From NCBI RefSeq assembly GCF_003367475.1, contig NZ_QRHA01000004.1:186001-250000 (forward strand): 64,000 nucleotides of DNA, written 5' to 3'. The notes under the pieces were generated by a model. The model had not been told where the DNA came from. It ran no database searches and worked only from the letters and a program-made list of their open reading frames with translations. The DNA is from Alteromonas aestuariivivens. GTDB lineage: Bacteria > Pseudomonadota > Gammaproteobacteria > Enterobacterales > Alteromonadaceae. The translations under genes and the position numbers were made by a program. This document shows, one piece after another, positions 51,666-59,980 of the stretch; positions within the stretch are counted from its first letter, which is position 1; every line of letters starts with the position of its first letter.

Positions 51666-51697
51666 CTTTTCTCTCCCATTACTTCCGGGAAGAAAAG
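51666..51697 (-). terminator. Attenuator-like hairpin in the S10 leader
   Basis: CTTTTCT-C-TCCC (51666-51677) pairs with GGGA-AGAAAAG (51687-51697) with one bulge, making an 11-bp stem. On the transcribed (minus) strand it is followed by GTGAA and a run of seven T. It sits 37 bases before rpsJ. E. coli has an L4-dependent attenuator in this position. Further hairpins in the leader are GGTTCC/GGAACC (51714-51730) and TTGCCC/GGGCAA (51837-51854). Confidence 0.65.
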
Positions 51698-51864
51698 ATG
51701 TGCGTAAACCGGTGGTTCCCAATTGGAACCCTGTTCTTTGTTCTAGCACGCCGGTAAAAGCTGCAAATCCTGCGGAATTGACTCTGTTACTTCGGCAACC
51801 ACCCTAAAAGCAGTGAGGCTGCGGCTAAAAACTCCATTGCCCCCGTTCGGGCAAGTGGGCGCGA

Positions 51865-51892
51865 ATTATACAGGTATTGAGGCTGAGCGCAA
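51865..51892 (-). promoter_or_regulatory. Main promoter of the S10 operon
   Basis: On the minus strand, TTGCGC (51892-51887), 16 bases, then a perfect TATAAT (51870-51865), followed by TCGCGCCC. The GC-rich discriminator just after the -10 is typical of promoters shut down by ppGpp and DksA. In the 465-base gap 51630-52094, this promoter, the leader, and nothing else recognisable were found. Confidence 0.82.
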
Positions 51893-52094
51893 CTGTTTTT
51901 GTGGGATATTTGTACACCCAAGCTCTGTTTCCAATTCTCGGCTTGAGTACAGTTTAAGGTCTGGCGCAAAAACGCTGTTATAAGCAACAATGCACCTAAC
52001 AGACTCTTAATTACTGGCTACTGGGCTGGTGAGGGGTGCAGGGTAGTTGTGTCACTTTCTTCAAGCGTTACCAACCGTAAAGGAACCTGATGAA

Positions 52095-52277
52095 ATGAAC
52101 TTTGCTATCTACCGGGCTGGGTACGCAAGCGGGCTCTCTGCGCTGGTGTGCGTTGCTGCGTCTTCGCTCAATCTCATCCCTTCTAAATTGCTGATATACC
52201 CTTTTATGGTCAGCGTCGTGTGTTTTTTCATTCTGTTCCATTACATCGGTACGCGGCAAATAGGAAAACGTCGCTGA
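52095..52277 (+). CDS. Small two-helix membrane protein, 60 residues
   Basis: ATG at 52095 with AAAGGA ten bases upstream. The product MNFAIYRAGYASGLSALVCV... has two hydrophobic segments (about 13-27 and 30-50) and a basic end (GTRQIGKRR). A hairpin follows four bases after the stop. The gene is opposite in direction to both neighbours. The family is not recognised, and the small size leaves some doubt that it is real. Confidence 0.45.
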   Translation: MNFAIYRAGYASGLSALVCVAASSLNLIPSKLLIYPFMVSVVCFFILFHYIGTRQIGKRR

Positions 52278-52280
52278 TGC

Positions 52281-52308
52281 ACAGCATCGCTATATACAGC
52301 GATGCTGT
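52281..52308. terminator. Perfect 11-bp hairpin between convergent genes
   Basis: ACAGCATCGCT (52281-52291) pairs with AGCGATGCTGT (52298-52308), with a 6-base loop. It ends both the small membrane-protein gene and the long minus-strand gene block. There is no T-run. Confidence 0.6.
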
Positions 52309-52370
52309 CATGGTTGTGAACCAGCCTGATTTAACCCTGGCCAGTTCCCATGAGAAACCACCTTACAAGG

Positions 52371-53006
52371 CTATTTGCTCTCCAGTTTTTGCCACAACAA
52401 CGCCACTTCCTGCTGGCGGCCACTGTCCGCTAAAGGGCGATCAGGGCGTGGTTGCGCATTTTGTGCTATCAGCAGGTAATTGCGCGCCTCCGCATACTTG
52501 CCATTATCAAATAAATACTCAGCGTAGAAATAGTTGGGGTCTAGTCCGCCGGGATTGATTTCCAGCGCTTTTGCCAACAACTGCTGCGCCTTTTTATCCG
52601 ACCCAAAGCCAATCGGCCAACCGGGTACCTTATGGTACAATACACCAAGGCTGGTCAATGCCGAACCCTGCAGCGCAGTCTCGTCCAGGCGTAACGCCTG
52701 CTCCAGGTTCTTTCTTGCCGCTTTGGCATATTTCAATGCCCCCAGTCCACCTTCCGCACCGGCCGTACTGGATTGAACAATACCCAGCCAGATGTGGTTG
52801 GCTGCATTTTCAGGCGCAGCTTTCACCAGCGCTTCCGCTTCAACAATCAGCGCTTTGAACGCATCGGCTTTGGAGTCTCCCTCCAGTTCGTAATTAATGT
52901 GTGCCCATTGGCGCTGAATGCTCAACAGTTGGCTGTCACTGCTGTTGCCTGCCAGGCAGGGCCGCGACATCAGCAAAGTAATTGCAATTAGTGGTAAGAG
53001 TTTCAT
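52371..53006 (-). CDS. Exported TPR-like protein, last gene of the hemolysin/ligase operon
   Basis: A 211-residue protein with a signal peptide (MKLLPLIAITLLMSRPCLA, cut before GNS). The rest is helical repeats: YAKAARKNLEQALRLDETALQGSALTSLGVLYHKVPGWPIGFGSDKKAQQLLAKALEINPGGLDPNYFYAEYLFDNGKYAEARNYLLIAQ is TPR-like and resembles the small periplasmic repeat proteins encoded next to AMP-ligase clusters. Its ATG overlaps the dehydrogenase stop (ATGA). It may scaffold or deliver the product of the pathway; that is a guess. Confidence 0.75.
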   Translation of the reverse strand: MKLLPLIAITLLMSRPCLAGNSSDSQLLSIQRQWAHINYELEGDSKADAFKALIVEAEALVKAAPENAANHIWLGIVQSSTAGAEGGLGALKYAKAARKNLEQALRLDETALQGSALTSLGVLYHKVPGWPIGFGSDKKAQQLLAKALEINPGGLDPNYFYAEYLFDNGKYAEARNYLLIAQNAQPRPDRPLADSGRQQEVALLWQKLESK

Positions 53007-53815
53007 ATCTGTGTCTCCTGATGGGATGAAGCAATGTGGTGCTTTACCGTTGGGAGTTGCTTTCTCAGTGCACTGTCAACCAGCCCCGGAAAGATCCCAT
53101 TAATTCTTGCAAACAATTTTTCCGGAAAACCTATGAAACATCGAGGCTGCTTTTTCTCAAGTTGTTGCACCAGTTCTGTGGCCACCAGTTCTGGTGGGTC
53201 CATCTTGTTTCCTAATGCCTTATTCATGGCCACCACCTCACTGGAATTGATTTCGGTGTGGGTGGCTCTGGGGGCGAGATAGTGAAAACTGACACTCTGG
53301 CCGTGGTGTTCCCTTTGCAGGGCTTCGGTCCACCCTCGCAGGCCAAACTTGCTGGCACAGTAAGCGGCATGATAGGGAAAGCCAATGCTGCCAAATGTCG
53401 AGCCCACATTCACTACGTGCGCTTGCCTGGCCTGTGACAACATCGGCATCAAGCGCTGAGTAAGCGCCATGGGTGCCAACAGGTTAGTCTGCACCAGCGC
53501 ACTTTGCTGGTCTTCACTCAGTTGAGTAAATGCTCCCGTTATACTGGTTCCGGCGTTGTTGATAAGCAGACTGATGTAGGGCATTTCAGCGCAGGTTTCT
53601 ACCAGGGCATTGCGCCCGGTTTCAGTATTGATATCCGCAGCCACGGTTATGTGTTCGCCCGGTAACGCCTGGCGCAAAGCCTCAAGCTTTTCGGCGTTAC
53701 GGCCATTCAGGAGCAGGGTTACCCCTTTCTGTGCCAGAACTCTGGCAATGGTCTGCCCTATCCCTCCGGTTGCTCCGGTCAGAACTGCAATATCATTTTT
53801 CCAGACCATGCTCAT
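53003..53815 (-). CDS. Short-chain dehydrogenase/reductase
   Basis: A 270-residue classical SDR. The cofactor motif TGATGGIGQ (about residues 14-22) and NGRNAEKL, which favours NADP, precede the catalytic serine and YxxxK motif in VGSTFGSIGFPYHAAYCASKFGLRGW. The last 60 residues hold a hydrophobic, amphipathic region (RCFIGFPEKLFARINGIFPGLVDSALRKQLP), as in SDRs acting on membrane lipids. It starts one base after the diiron-enzyme stop. Its substrate is unknown; a keto or aldehyde group formed in the same pathway is the natural guess. Confidence 0.85.
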   Translation of the reverse strand: MSMVWKNDIAVLTGATGGIGQTIARVLAQKGVTLLLNGRNAEKLEALRQALPGEHITVAADINTETGRNALVETCAEMPYISLLINNAGTSITGAFTQLSEDQQSALVQTNLLAPMALTQRLMPMLSQARQAHVVNVGSTFGSIGFPYHAAYCASKFGLRGWTEALQREHHGQSVSFHYLAPRATHTEINSSEVVAMNKALGNKMDPPELVATELVQQLEKKQPRCFIGFPEKLFARINGIFPGLVDSALRKQLPTVKHHIASSHQETQI

Positions 53816-53816
53816 A

Positions 53817-54488
53817 TCACGCTACCCGCATCAGGCCGTGATCCGGCTCCAAAGTACGAAATATGTCGCCATACAATTTGAAAAACATAGTCGCACTGTG
53901 AACGATGAGCGCCTGCTCCTCCGGATCAGTAATCCGATTCATCAGGCCTTTAAAAAATACGATGTGTTCCTGATCCAGTGAACCGTGAGAACGCAGGTAG
54001 CTGAACGCACGATCAGGCAAACCAAGACTGGAACGGATTTGGCCAGCAGCAGCATCTGCCAGTGCGATACTGGTGCCTTCCAGCACATATACCATGCCAA
54101 AGAAGCACAATGGGTTAACCCTGCGAATAGCGTCGTAGGCATAAGCGACCATAAGCTCGGTAGCGGCAGATGGCCGGCTGTTTCTGGCCTGTTCCTTGTC
54201 CACGCCGCACGCAGCCAAATCGTTGAGGATCCACTCCTGATGGCCCATTTCCTCTTCTATATACTCGCCCACCGCCTCCCGCAGCCATTCCTTGGATTCG
54301 GGTAACGTCGCACCGGCTGCCATCAGCAGAGGCACCGTATGCTTTACATGGTGATAAGCCTGCTGCAGGAACGCAATGTAATCGTCCAGTTGAATATCGC
54401 CTGCAAAACAACGCTCAATAATCGGCGCCGTTATCAGGGATTGTCGCGCTCCCTCTGTTTGAGATTGCAAAGTATGATAGAAACTCAT
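53817..54488 (-). CDS. TenA-like heme-oxygenase-fold diiron oxidase
   Basis: A 223-residue all-helical protein of the TenA/heme-oxygenase-like superfamily. It lacks the thiaminase active site but carries residues spaced as in heme-oxygenase-like diiron oxidases (HDOs) such as UndA: E80-x2-H83 in EEEMGHQEW, E137 in VLEGTS, and H168-x3-D172-x2-H175 in RSHGSLDQEH. Known HDOs use O2 to oxidise or decarboxylate fatty acids or amino acids. The ATG at 54488 gives the normal N-terminus; a longer frame upstream overlaps the ligase stop. It lies 22 bases after the ligase and one base before the dehydrogenase. Confidence 0.85.
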   Translation of the reverse strand: MSFYHTLQSQTEGARQSLITAPIIERCFAGDIQLDDYIAFLQQAYHHVKHTVPLLMAAGATLPESKEWLREAVGEYIEEEMGHQEWILNDLAACGVDKEQARNSRPSAATELMVAYAYDAIRRVNPLCFFGMVYVLEGTSIALADAAAGQIRSSLGLPDRAFSYLRSHGSLDQEHIVFFKGLMNRITDPEEQALIVHSATMFFKLYGDIFRTLEPDHGLMRVA

Positions 54489-54510
54489 GAGACCACTCCG
54501 TCGTCTTTCG

Positions 54511-55953
54511 CTATGCCTGTAACCGGTACAGGGCATTAAGGTCGTTTTGATACCGGGCCAGGATTGCAGCACGCTTGAGCTTACCGTTTTGTGTCAGCTG
54601 ACCTTGCTGGGCGGAAAAAGGAGCTACCTGAAGCCAATTACATATTTGTGCATAATCGGGCAGGCGCTGATTCACCTGCATCACGGCCTGCTGAATATGT
54701 TGTTCTGAAAGTGAGTCAGACATGGGCACCAGAAGGGCGACACAGTGGGGCATGGCATCCCCCGCTACCATCACCTGCAGAAAAAACCCGCTGGCCATCA
54801 ACTCCGCTTCAATCCACTCTGGCGAAATATTGCGCCCGAACGAATTGATCAACAGGTTCTTGCGACGCCCGTCAATGTGAAGAAAGTCGCCTGCAAAGCT
54901 GCCCAAATCGCCGGTTTTGACTTTGGTTGGATAGAAAGAATCCGGTTCATTCAGATAACCCAAAAACAGGTTGCCTTGCACCACTACTTCACCGTTTTCT
55001 ATAGCAAGGATATTGTGATTCAGTGGCACACCGGCGGAACTGGGCTGAACATTTGTGGGCAGGTTTAACGCAGTAACTGACACACACTCTGACAACCCAT
55101 AGCCCTGATACACCGGCAAATTCAGAGCCTGCGCCCGTTCCAGCAACTCGCTAGCAACATGAGCTCCACCCACTGCAATAAATTTCAGCGACGTGGGCGG
55201 CTGCCAGCCACTCTGCGCTGCCGTCAGCAATATGTTAAGCAGCTCAGGCACCAGGATCAGCGTATGTGGATGTGTATCCACCAGCAACTTCAAAAGGCTC
55301 TCTGGCTTTACCAGTCGGCTGCCGGCAAAGCCCCGCATTTCTTCACTGGCCAGCACCACGGTTCCACCGGCCAGCAGCGGCGCATACACGCCCGCGATGT
55401 TCTCCAGTAAGGTTGGCAGCGGCAACAGGCACAAATGCCGAACCTGTTCCAAGCCAACCTGTTTGACCAGCGACTCCGCCACCTGCCACTGGGACGCGGT
55501 ACTCAGACAAACGCCTTTTGGCGCTCCTGTAGAACCGGAGGTAAAGGTAATTTTTTCACAGCCATGGGGTATTAGCGGCTCCCAGAGAGGCGAAAACCGG
55601 AAGGCATAAATGCCGTCAAAGAGGCAAACCACCTCTGCAGCAGGCAGCTCCGCCGCCGCTGAATCTTTGAGTAGCAGTTCAATTCCTGCCTGCTCAAAAA
55701 GATGACATAGCTGGGTTGCCGAAAAGAAACCCGGCACCGGCACACAGCAAACGCCCGCTTGCTGGCAGGCAAGATCAAACAGCACCCACTCCGGCGTGTT
55801 GTCCATCATGAGAGCCACCCGTGACACTTTCTGCGCCCTGAGCCACGCAGCTCTCAGCTCAACAGCCTCAACAAGCTCAGCGTAAGTCAGGCGGCCATTA
55901 CGAAATTCCAGTGCCGTGCGTTCGCCGGGCCAATTAGCTATTTTGCCAATCAT
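54511..55953 (-). CDS. AMP-forming acyl ligase (ANL superfamily)
   Basis: A 480-residue adenylating enzyme. ANL motifs in order: the phosphate loop ITFTSGSTGAPKGVCLS, the acceptor motif VYQGYGLSECVSVTALNLP, KTGDLGSFAGDFLHIDGRRKNLLINSFGRNISPEWIEAEL (hinge) and the C-terminal catalytic lysine in LTQNGKLKRAAIL. It should activate a carboxylate with ATP and pass it to a thiol or amine. No carrier protein is encoded next to it. The ATG at 55953 (AAGG eight bases upstream, ATGA overlap with the preceding stop) is preferred over a GTG at 55962. Confidence 0.9.
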   Translation of the reverse strand: MIGKIANWPGERTALEFRNGRLTYAELVEAVELRAAWLRAQKVSRVALMMDNTPEWVLFDLACQQAGVCCVPVPGFFSATQLCHLFEQAGIELLLKDSAAAELPAAEVVCLFDGIYAFRFSPLWEPLIPHGCEKITFTSGSTGAPKGVCLSTASQWQVAESLVKQVGLEQVRHLCLLPLPTLLENIAGVYAPLLAGGTVVLASEEMRGFAGSRLVKPESLLKLLVDTHPHTLILVPELLNILLTAAQSGWQPPTSLKFIAVGGAHVASELLERAQALNLPVYQGYGLSECVSVTALNLPTNVQPSSAGVPLNHNILAIENGEVVVQGNLFLGYLNEPDSFYPTKVKTGDLGSFAGDFLHIDGRRKNLLINSFGRNISPEWIEAELMASGFFLQVMVAGDAMPHCVALLVPMSDSLSEQHIQQAVMQVNQRLPDYAQICNWLQVAPFSAQQGQLTQNGKLKRAAILARYQNDLNALYRLQA

Positions 55954-56639
55954 CCTAAACACCTTAACTGCTGGTCCAGCGGGGCTAGTTGCCCGGACAC
56001 CTCATTCCACAAACGTCGTAAGCCAGGCTCAGACAGCATCAGCCGAACAACATCTTCCACTGCCAGTGCGAACACCTGAGGATTAGTTTGGTAGTAGCTG
56101 CCCCAATCATCCTTGGGCTCTTTAAGGCAGGCTTCGCGCGCATCGGCCAGGTAATGCAGTGATAAATCGTTACGACAGAAAAATTCTTTAAGCTTTTGAG
56201 TCGCAGTAAATATCAGATAGCGCTTACCCCGGATAAACACGCCACTGCAGACCGCCAGCAACAAAGGCAACGTAAAACGCGAAGACACACTGCACAGATT
56301 GCCCACTTCAATGATTTCATTCCGGGGTACCACAATGCCTTTGCGGGCTAAGCTCTCCGTCAGTGGCTCTGGCAGATATTGCTCTGTAAAGAAGGGCTGC
56401 TGAGCACTGCGCAACCCCAGCGCCGCACGCACCCCATTGCTATCAACCGCAACCAGCACAGGATAAAAATGCCTGATATTGGCATTGAACGCATTGGCAT
56501 ACCCATTGGCAATGAATGTTTCAACATGCTTGCGGTTCGGCGAGATAGCGGAAGCCGTGATAAGCGTAAACTGCCGTATTGAGCGATTACTTTCCGCCGC
56601 CGGGCGAGTCTGCAGGACTGAAGTGGAGATTACTGTCAC
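55950..56639 (-). CDS. Thermostable hemolysin family (T_hemolysin), GNAT-like protein
   Basis: A 229-residue relative of the delta-VPH thermostable hemolysin of Vibrio parahaemolyticus. The family has an acyltransferase-like (GNAT) fold; the strand-loop FYPVLVAVDSNGVRAALGLRSA, the acceptor-like EIIEVGNLCSVSSRFTLPLLLAVC and IRGKRYLIFTATQKLKEFFCRN fit it. The GTG at 56639 follows AAGGA at ideal spacing and is preferred; a TTG at 56657 overlapping the GT39 stop is the alternative. The stop overlaps the ligase ATG (ATGA). I infer an N- or O-acyltransferase working with the ligase rather than a toxin. A regulator box lies 49 bases upstream. Confidence 0.83.
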   Translation of the reverse strand: MTVISTSVLQTRPAAESNRSIRQFTLITASAISPNRKHVETFIANGYANAFNANIRHFYPVLVAVDSNGVRAALGLRSAQQPFFTEQYLPEPLTESLARKGIVVPRNEIIEVGNLCSVSSRFTLPLLLAVCSGVFIRGKRYLIFTATQKLKEFFCRNDLSLHYLADAREACLKEPKDDWGSYYQTNPQVFALAVEDVVRLMLSEPGLRRLWNEVSGQLAPLDQQLRCLG

Positions 56640-56653
56640 AATGAAATCCTTAC

Positions 56654-58435
56654 TCAAGATTCTTGTGACAGACTATGGACGGGCAACCTTAAGCTAACAT
56701 TAATCCCGCGCGATTTTTGCCCGGCTGAATAAATATTGCCTTTCGCGGGGGCACTGGCACAACTCGGCAACGCACTTGCGGCCGAATACAGATACCAGCT
56801 TTGCCGGTGGGCAACGCCAAGATAAATGCCCTTGTGTAAATCAAAACAGGGCAGCGCTGCCGATTCCGGTGCCATCAACCAGCGCTCAGGCTCGGCGCTT
56901 ATCCATAGCCAGGCAAGTTGTTGAGCCTGTTCAGAAGATGTATGGAAGCCGAAATGGACCAGAGGGCGGTCAGCGTACAGCAAATATTGGCTGCGAAAAT
57001 CGATAATGGCAATGTCAGCTTGCTCGGAAACACGCTCTGCCGCAGCCTGCAACACATTCACTGGAGTGCGAAAAGGCTGCAACAGGGCATACCCAAAGGT
57101 GCATACCGGCAATATCACCGCCATTACCATTGCCAGTAAAGTAACCAGCGGATTGGCCTTTCTCCCGAACCACACGATTAGCAAAACCAGCCCTCCGACT
57201 GCCAAACAAAGCCAGCCAAGCGCATCCAAAGTCGCCATATTACCCTGGTAATCCTGCACCTTCGTTACCAGTTCCGCAGGGTGGTTCAGCGCCAGCAATC
57301 CAACCAGGCTGGCCATCAGGCCGGGCAACACACACACACCAAGAACCATCGCCCGGAAGCGTGGGGTTATTCCTGATGTCGACAGCAAAACACCAGCCGC
57401 CATTGCCATTGCAGGCACGGCGGGCAAAAGATAAACGCCGCGCTTGCCAGGGCTGATACTGAAAAAGGCTACCACCAACACCCCCCATGCCAGCAGACTT
57501 ACTGCAGCAGGTTGATGAAACAGGCGGCGCCAATCCAGTTTGCGCACTGAAAAGAACACCAGCAATGCTGGCAACCAGAACACGGGGATGACCTTGAGTA
57601 TATAGTAATACCAGGGTTCGATGTGATGCCAGGCATTGGCATAACGCTCACCGGTTTGCTTAAACAGAATGTTGTTCCGGTAGGTATGCAGCAGCGGGTC
57701 ATTGCTGTGTTCCACGGCCCAGTACATAGGAACCAGCCACAGGGCTATAACTGCCAGCATAACCCCCGGCCCCAATGCCGCCCGCCATTGCCAGCGCCCG
57801 GGCAACTTGCCCCTGAAGGCAAAGAAGCCTGTCGGAATCAGGAGAAAAAGAGGCAGAAAACCCACCCCTTTTGTAATCACGCCCAGCCCCATCATAGCCC
57901 AGGCAAAATAATAGTGCCGCCAGGACGAGCGGATAAAGAAGTGATACATAAACCCATACACACCCAGCATGATCCAGCACGACACCATGGCATCAATCTG
58001 TGCAAATTTGGCCTGTATCAGAAACTGGGGCATCAACAACAACACGGCTGCCGCAATCACAGCAACCGCGCCACCCCAGAGCAGCCGACTGAGCCGATAA
58101 GTCACCCACCACGTCAACAGGCTGCAGAGCGCACTGGGTAGCAGAACTGCCAGATGGAGGTTGCCGGTGAGTTTGTACAAAATGGCTATTGCCCACATAA
58201 ACACCGGGGGTTTATCCGGGTAATATTCACCACCCCGTGTGGGAAACAGCCACTTACCGGAATTCACCATTTCTGCGGCTACCTGCGCAAACCTGGGTTC
58301 ATCCGGAGGCCAGGGGCCGCGGATACCCAAACCTGCAAAAATAAGAACTGCCGCAATACCAAATAAGGCGAAAAACAGGGCCCTGGAATGAACTGACATC
58401 CATTGAAAATCAGCATGCACTTCAAACCTTGGCAT
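56654..58435 (-). CDS. ArnT-like family 39 glycosyltransferase
   Basis: A 593-residue polytopic inner-membrane GT-C enzyme. The first periplasmic loop holds the acidic motif GIRGPWPPDEPRFAQVAAEM, and YYPDKPPVFMWAIAILYK follows; about twelve helices are predicted, then a C-terminal periplasmic domain (about 460-593). ArnT and relatives move a sugar (L-Ara4N in ArnT) from undecaprenyl phosphate to lipid A. The start overlaps the VTT gene by 14 bases. The final 16 bases are followed by the hemolysin-family gene. The sugar and acceptor are unknown. Confidence 0.88.
   Translation of the reverse strand: MPRFEVHADFQWMSVHSRALFFALFGIAAVLIFAGLGIRGPWPPDEPRFAQVAAEMVNSGKWLFPTRGGEYYPDKPPVFMWAIAILYKLTGNLHLAVLLPSALCSLLTWWVTYRLSRLLWGGAVAVIAAAVLLLMPQFLIQAKFAQIDAMVSCWIMLGVYGFMYHFFIRSSWRHYYFAWAMMGLGVITKGVGFLPLFLLIPTGFFAFRGKLPGRWQWRAALGPGVMLAVIALWLVPMYWAVEHSNDPLLHTYRNNILFKQTGERYANAWHHIEPWYYYILKVIPVFWLPALLVFFSVRKLDWRRLFHQPAAVSLLAWGVLVVAFFSISPGKRGVYLLPAVPAMAMAAGVLLSTSGITPRFRAMVLGVCVLPGLMASLVGLLALNHPAELVTKVQDYQGNMATLDALGWLCLAVGGLVLLIVWFGRKANPLVTLLAMVMAVILPVCTFGYALLQPFRTPVNVLQAAAERVSEQADIAIIDFRSQYLLYADRPLVHFGFHTSSEQAQQLAWLWISAEPERWLMAPESAALPCFDLHKGIYLGVAHRQSWYLYSAASALPSCASAPAKGNIYSAGQKSRGINVSLRLPVHSLSQES
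56672..56704 (-). promoter_or_regulatory. Regulator box and -10 before the hemolysin/ligase operon
   Basis: On the minus strand, ATTAATGTTAGCTTAAG (56704-56688), 10 bases, then CATAGT (56677-56672). The 17-mer has two TTAA half-sites 11 bp apart and matches 13 of 17 bases of the box at 59893-59909. It lies inside the 3' end of the GT39 gene, 49 bases before the GTG of the hemolysin-family gene. Confidence 0.6.
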
Positions 58436-59087
58436 CGCTCACCTGCTCAGTAACATCATGCCGTCTTCTAGCGAGAAAGATCCCCACAGCCGTAGCCAAG
58501 GCAAACAGGACGAGGCTGGCAACCAAATGCCCACCACTGGAAATGGCAATACCCTGGCCAGCTAATGCAAATATCAGAGTTTGCGGCACATATCCGATGA
58601 CGCTTGCGGTCACAAAAGCGACCGGAGGAACACGCAAACTGCCTGCCAGCAAATTGGTCACCAGATTACTGCCCACAGGCAACAGGCGAATCACCAGTAC
58701 TTTGAAAAACGTATCTGTAGTCAGCCAGCGCTGCCACGATTCCGCCCTGCGAGAGTATCGGTGTGCAATCCAGTCGCTCAGCCAGAAACGCGCCAATGCG
58801 TAAGTCAGGGCACAGGCCAATCCACTCACAAATGTTGCCAGAGCCATGCCCATGGCTGTTCCCATCCACAGACCGCAGACAAAGCCCACCACCTGTCTGG
58901 GCAAACCGATGCAGAGTAAAACGGTCATTGCACCGACGCTGGCCAAAATGGTCCAGCCACCTGCACTTTTGGCGTATTGACTCAACCAGGTGGAATCGGT
59001 CAGATGCTCCAACACTGGCCAGGACTGCGTAAGCATCCACGCCAGTGCCAGAAACGCCACTACGCTGAACTTCTTTAACCAGGACAT
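58422..59087 (-). CDS. VTT-domain (DedA/TVP38-like) membrane protein
   Basis: A 221-residue integral membrane protein with a VTT domain. Text such as LCIGLPRQVVGFVCGLWMGTAMGMALATFVSGLACALTYALARFWLSD and VIRLLPVGSNLVTNLLAGSLRVPPVAFVTASVIGYVPQTLIFALAGQGI matches TVP38/DedA proteins, with the conserved proline and arginine of the re-entrant loops. Some DedA-type proteins flip undecaprenyl phosphate. Between a polyprenyl-phosphate GT2 and a GT39 it could recycle the lipid carrier. Nine bases after the GT2 gene. Confidence 0.86.
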   Translation of the reverse strand: MSWLKKFSVVAFLALAWMLTQSWPVLEHLTDSTWLSQYAKSAGGWTILASVGAMTVLLCIGLPRQVVGFVCGLWMGTAMGMALATFVSGLACALTYALARFWLSDWIAHRYSRRAESWQRWLTTDTFFKVLVIRLLPVGSNLVTNLLAGSLRVPPVAFVTASVIGYVPQTLIFALAGQGIAISSGGHLVASLVLFALATAVGIFLARRRHDVTEQVSDAKV

Positions 59088-59096
59088 CCGAGACTC

Positions 59097-59846
59097 TTAG
59101 TGTTGGGAAGATTGAGGCGGTGTTTTCTCTGTTGCCTGGATGAAGTGACTTCGGTGCATCAGCCAGCGAACACCAATAATATCAAGCACCCCTGCCCACC
59201 CCCGGTTCCCGGCAGTGTATTTTGATTCGCCACTGACACGGGGCCTGTGATTGACCGGCACGGTCAGAACTTTCCCTCCCAGCCGTTTTACCAGCGCCGG
59301 AATATAGCGGTGCATATGATCAAAGTAGGGTAACGATTTGAATGTGGCGGCGGGCAGCAACTTGATTCCACAACCGGTGTCGGGAGTGTCATCGTGCAAC
59401 GCCCATTGGCGCACCGAATTGGCAATCCGGGACTGGATAAGTTTCCAGCGAGTGTCCTTGCGCTTCTGGCGATGGCCGATTATGCAGAAATGCGCCTCGT
59501 CCTGCTTTTCCGCCAGTTCTATAAGCTGTTGAATATCTGCCGGGTCGTTTTGCCCGTCTGCGTCCATGGTGACAATCCATTGGCCATTTGCGGCCTGCAC
59601 CCCGGTATATACTGCAGCACTCTGGCCGCAACAACTGGCATGACAAAGTAAGCGGCAGGTAAAGGGCAACGCGGGGGCCAGTGCCAATACCTGCTCCCGG
59701 GTATCGTCGCAACTGCCATCGTCGACAACGATGACTTCCACGGATTGGGTGTGGGGTACTGCCTGGGCAATTTCTTCGAGCAGACGTGTGAGGTTATGAG
59801 CCTCTTCTTTTGCCGGCAACACCACACTGAGATTAAATGAGCGCAT
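59097..59846 (-). CDS. GT2 glycosyltransferase, polyprenyl-phosphate sugar synthase-like
   Basis: A 249-residue GT-A enzyme like dolichyl-phosphate mannose synthase or ArnC. The nucleotide motifs are VVLPAKEEAHNL, VIVVDDGSCDDT and the metal motif TMDADGQNDP; DTGCGIKLLPAATF and VNHRPRVSGESKY are the family's C-terminal signatures. No membrane helices follow the catalytic domain, so it is the short soluble form, loosely membrane-bound. It would charge undecaprenyl phosphate with a sugar for the GT39. First gene after the 134-base gap that holds a regulator box. Confidence 0.9.
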   Translation of the reverse strand: MRSFNLSVVLPAKEEAHNLTRLLEEIAQAVPHTQSVEVIVVDDGSCDDTREQVLALAPALPFTCRLLCHASCCGQSAAVYTGVQAANGQWIVTMDADGQNDPADIQQLIELAEKQDEAHFCIIGHRQKRKDTRWKLIQSRIANSVRQWALHDDTPDTGCGIKLLPAATFKSLPYFDHMHRYIPALVKRLGGKVLTVPVNHRPRVSGESKYTAGNRGWAGVLDIIGVRWLMHRSHFIQATEKTPPQSSQH

Positions 59847-59876
59847 ATCAATCTGGTCTGAACAGAGTTTACGCGA

Positions 59877-59909
59877 ATGTTAGACAACCAATATTAAGAT
59901 AACCTTAAA
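59877..59909 (-). promoter_or_regulatory. Regulator box and -10 before the glycosyltransferase operon
   Basis: On the minus strand, TTTAAGGTTATCTTAAT (59909-59893), 10 bases, then TAACAT (59882-59877). The half-sites are 11 bp apart, as in PmrA/QseB boxes (CTTAAT-N5-CTTAAT). The GT2 ATG lies about 30 bases downstream. Confidence 0.68.
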
Positions 59910-59980
59910 TTGACCAACCCCAAACGGGTATTACAGTAGCCGCTCCAAAACTTAGGGCGGTTTATTGCCGTTTTGCATGT

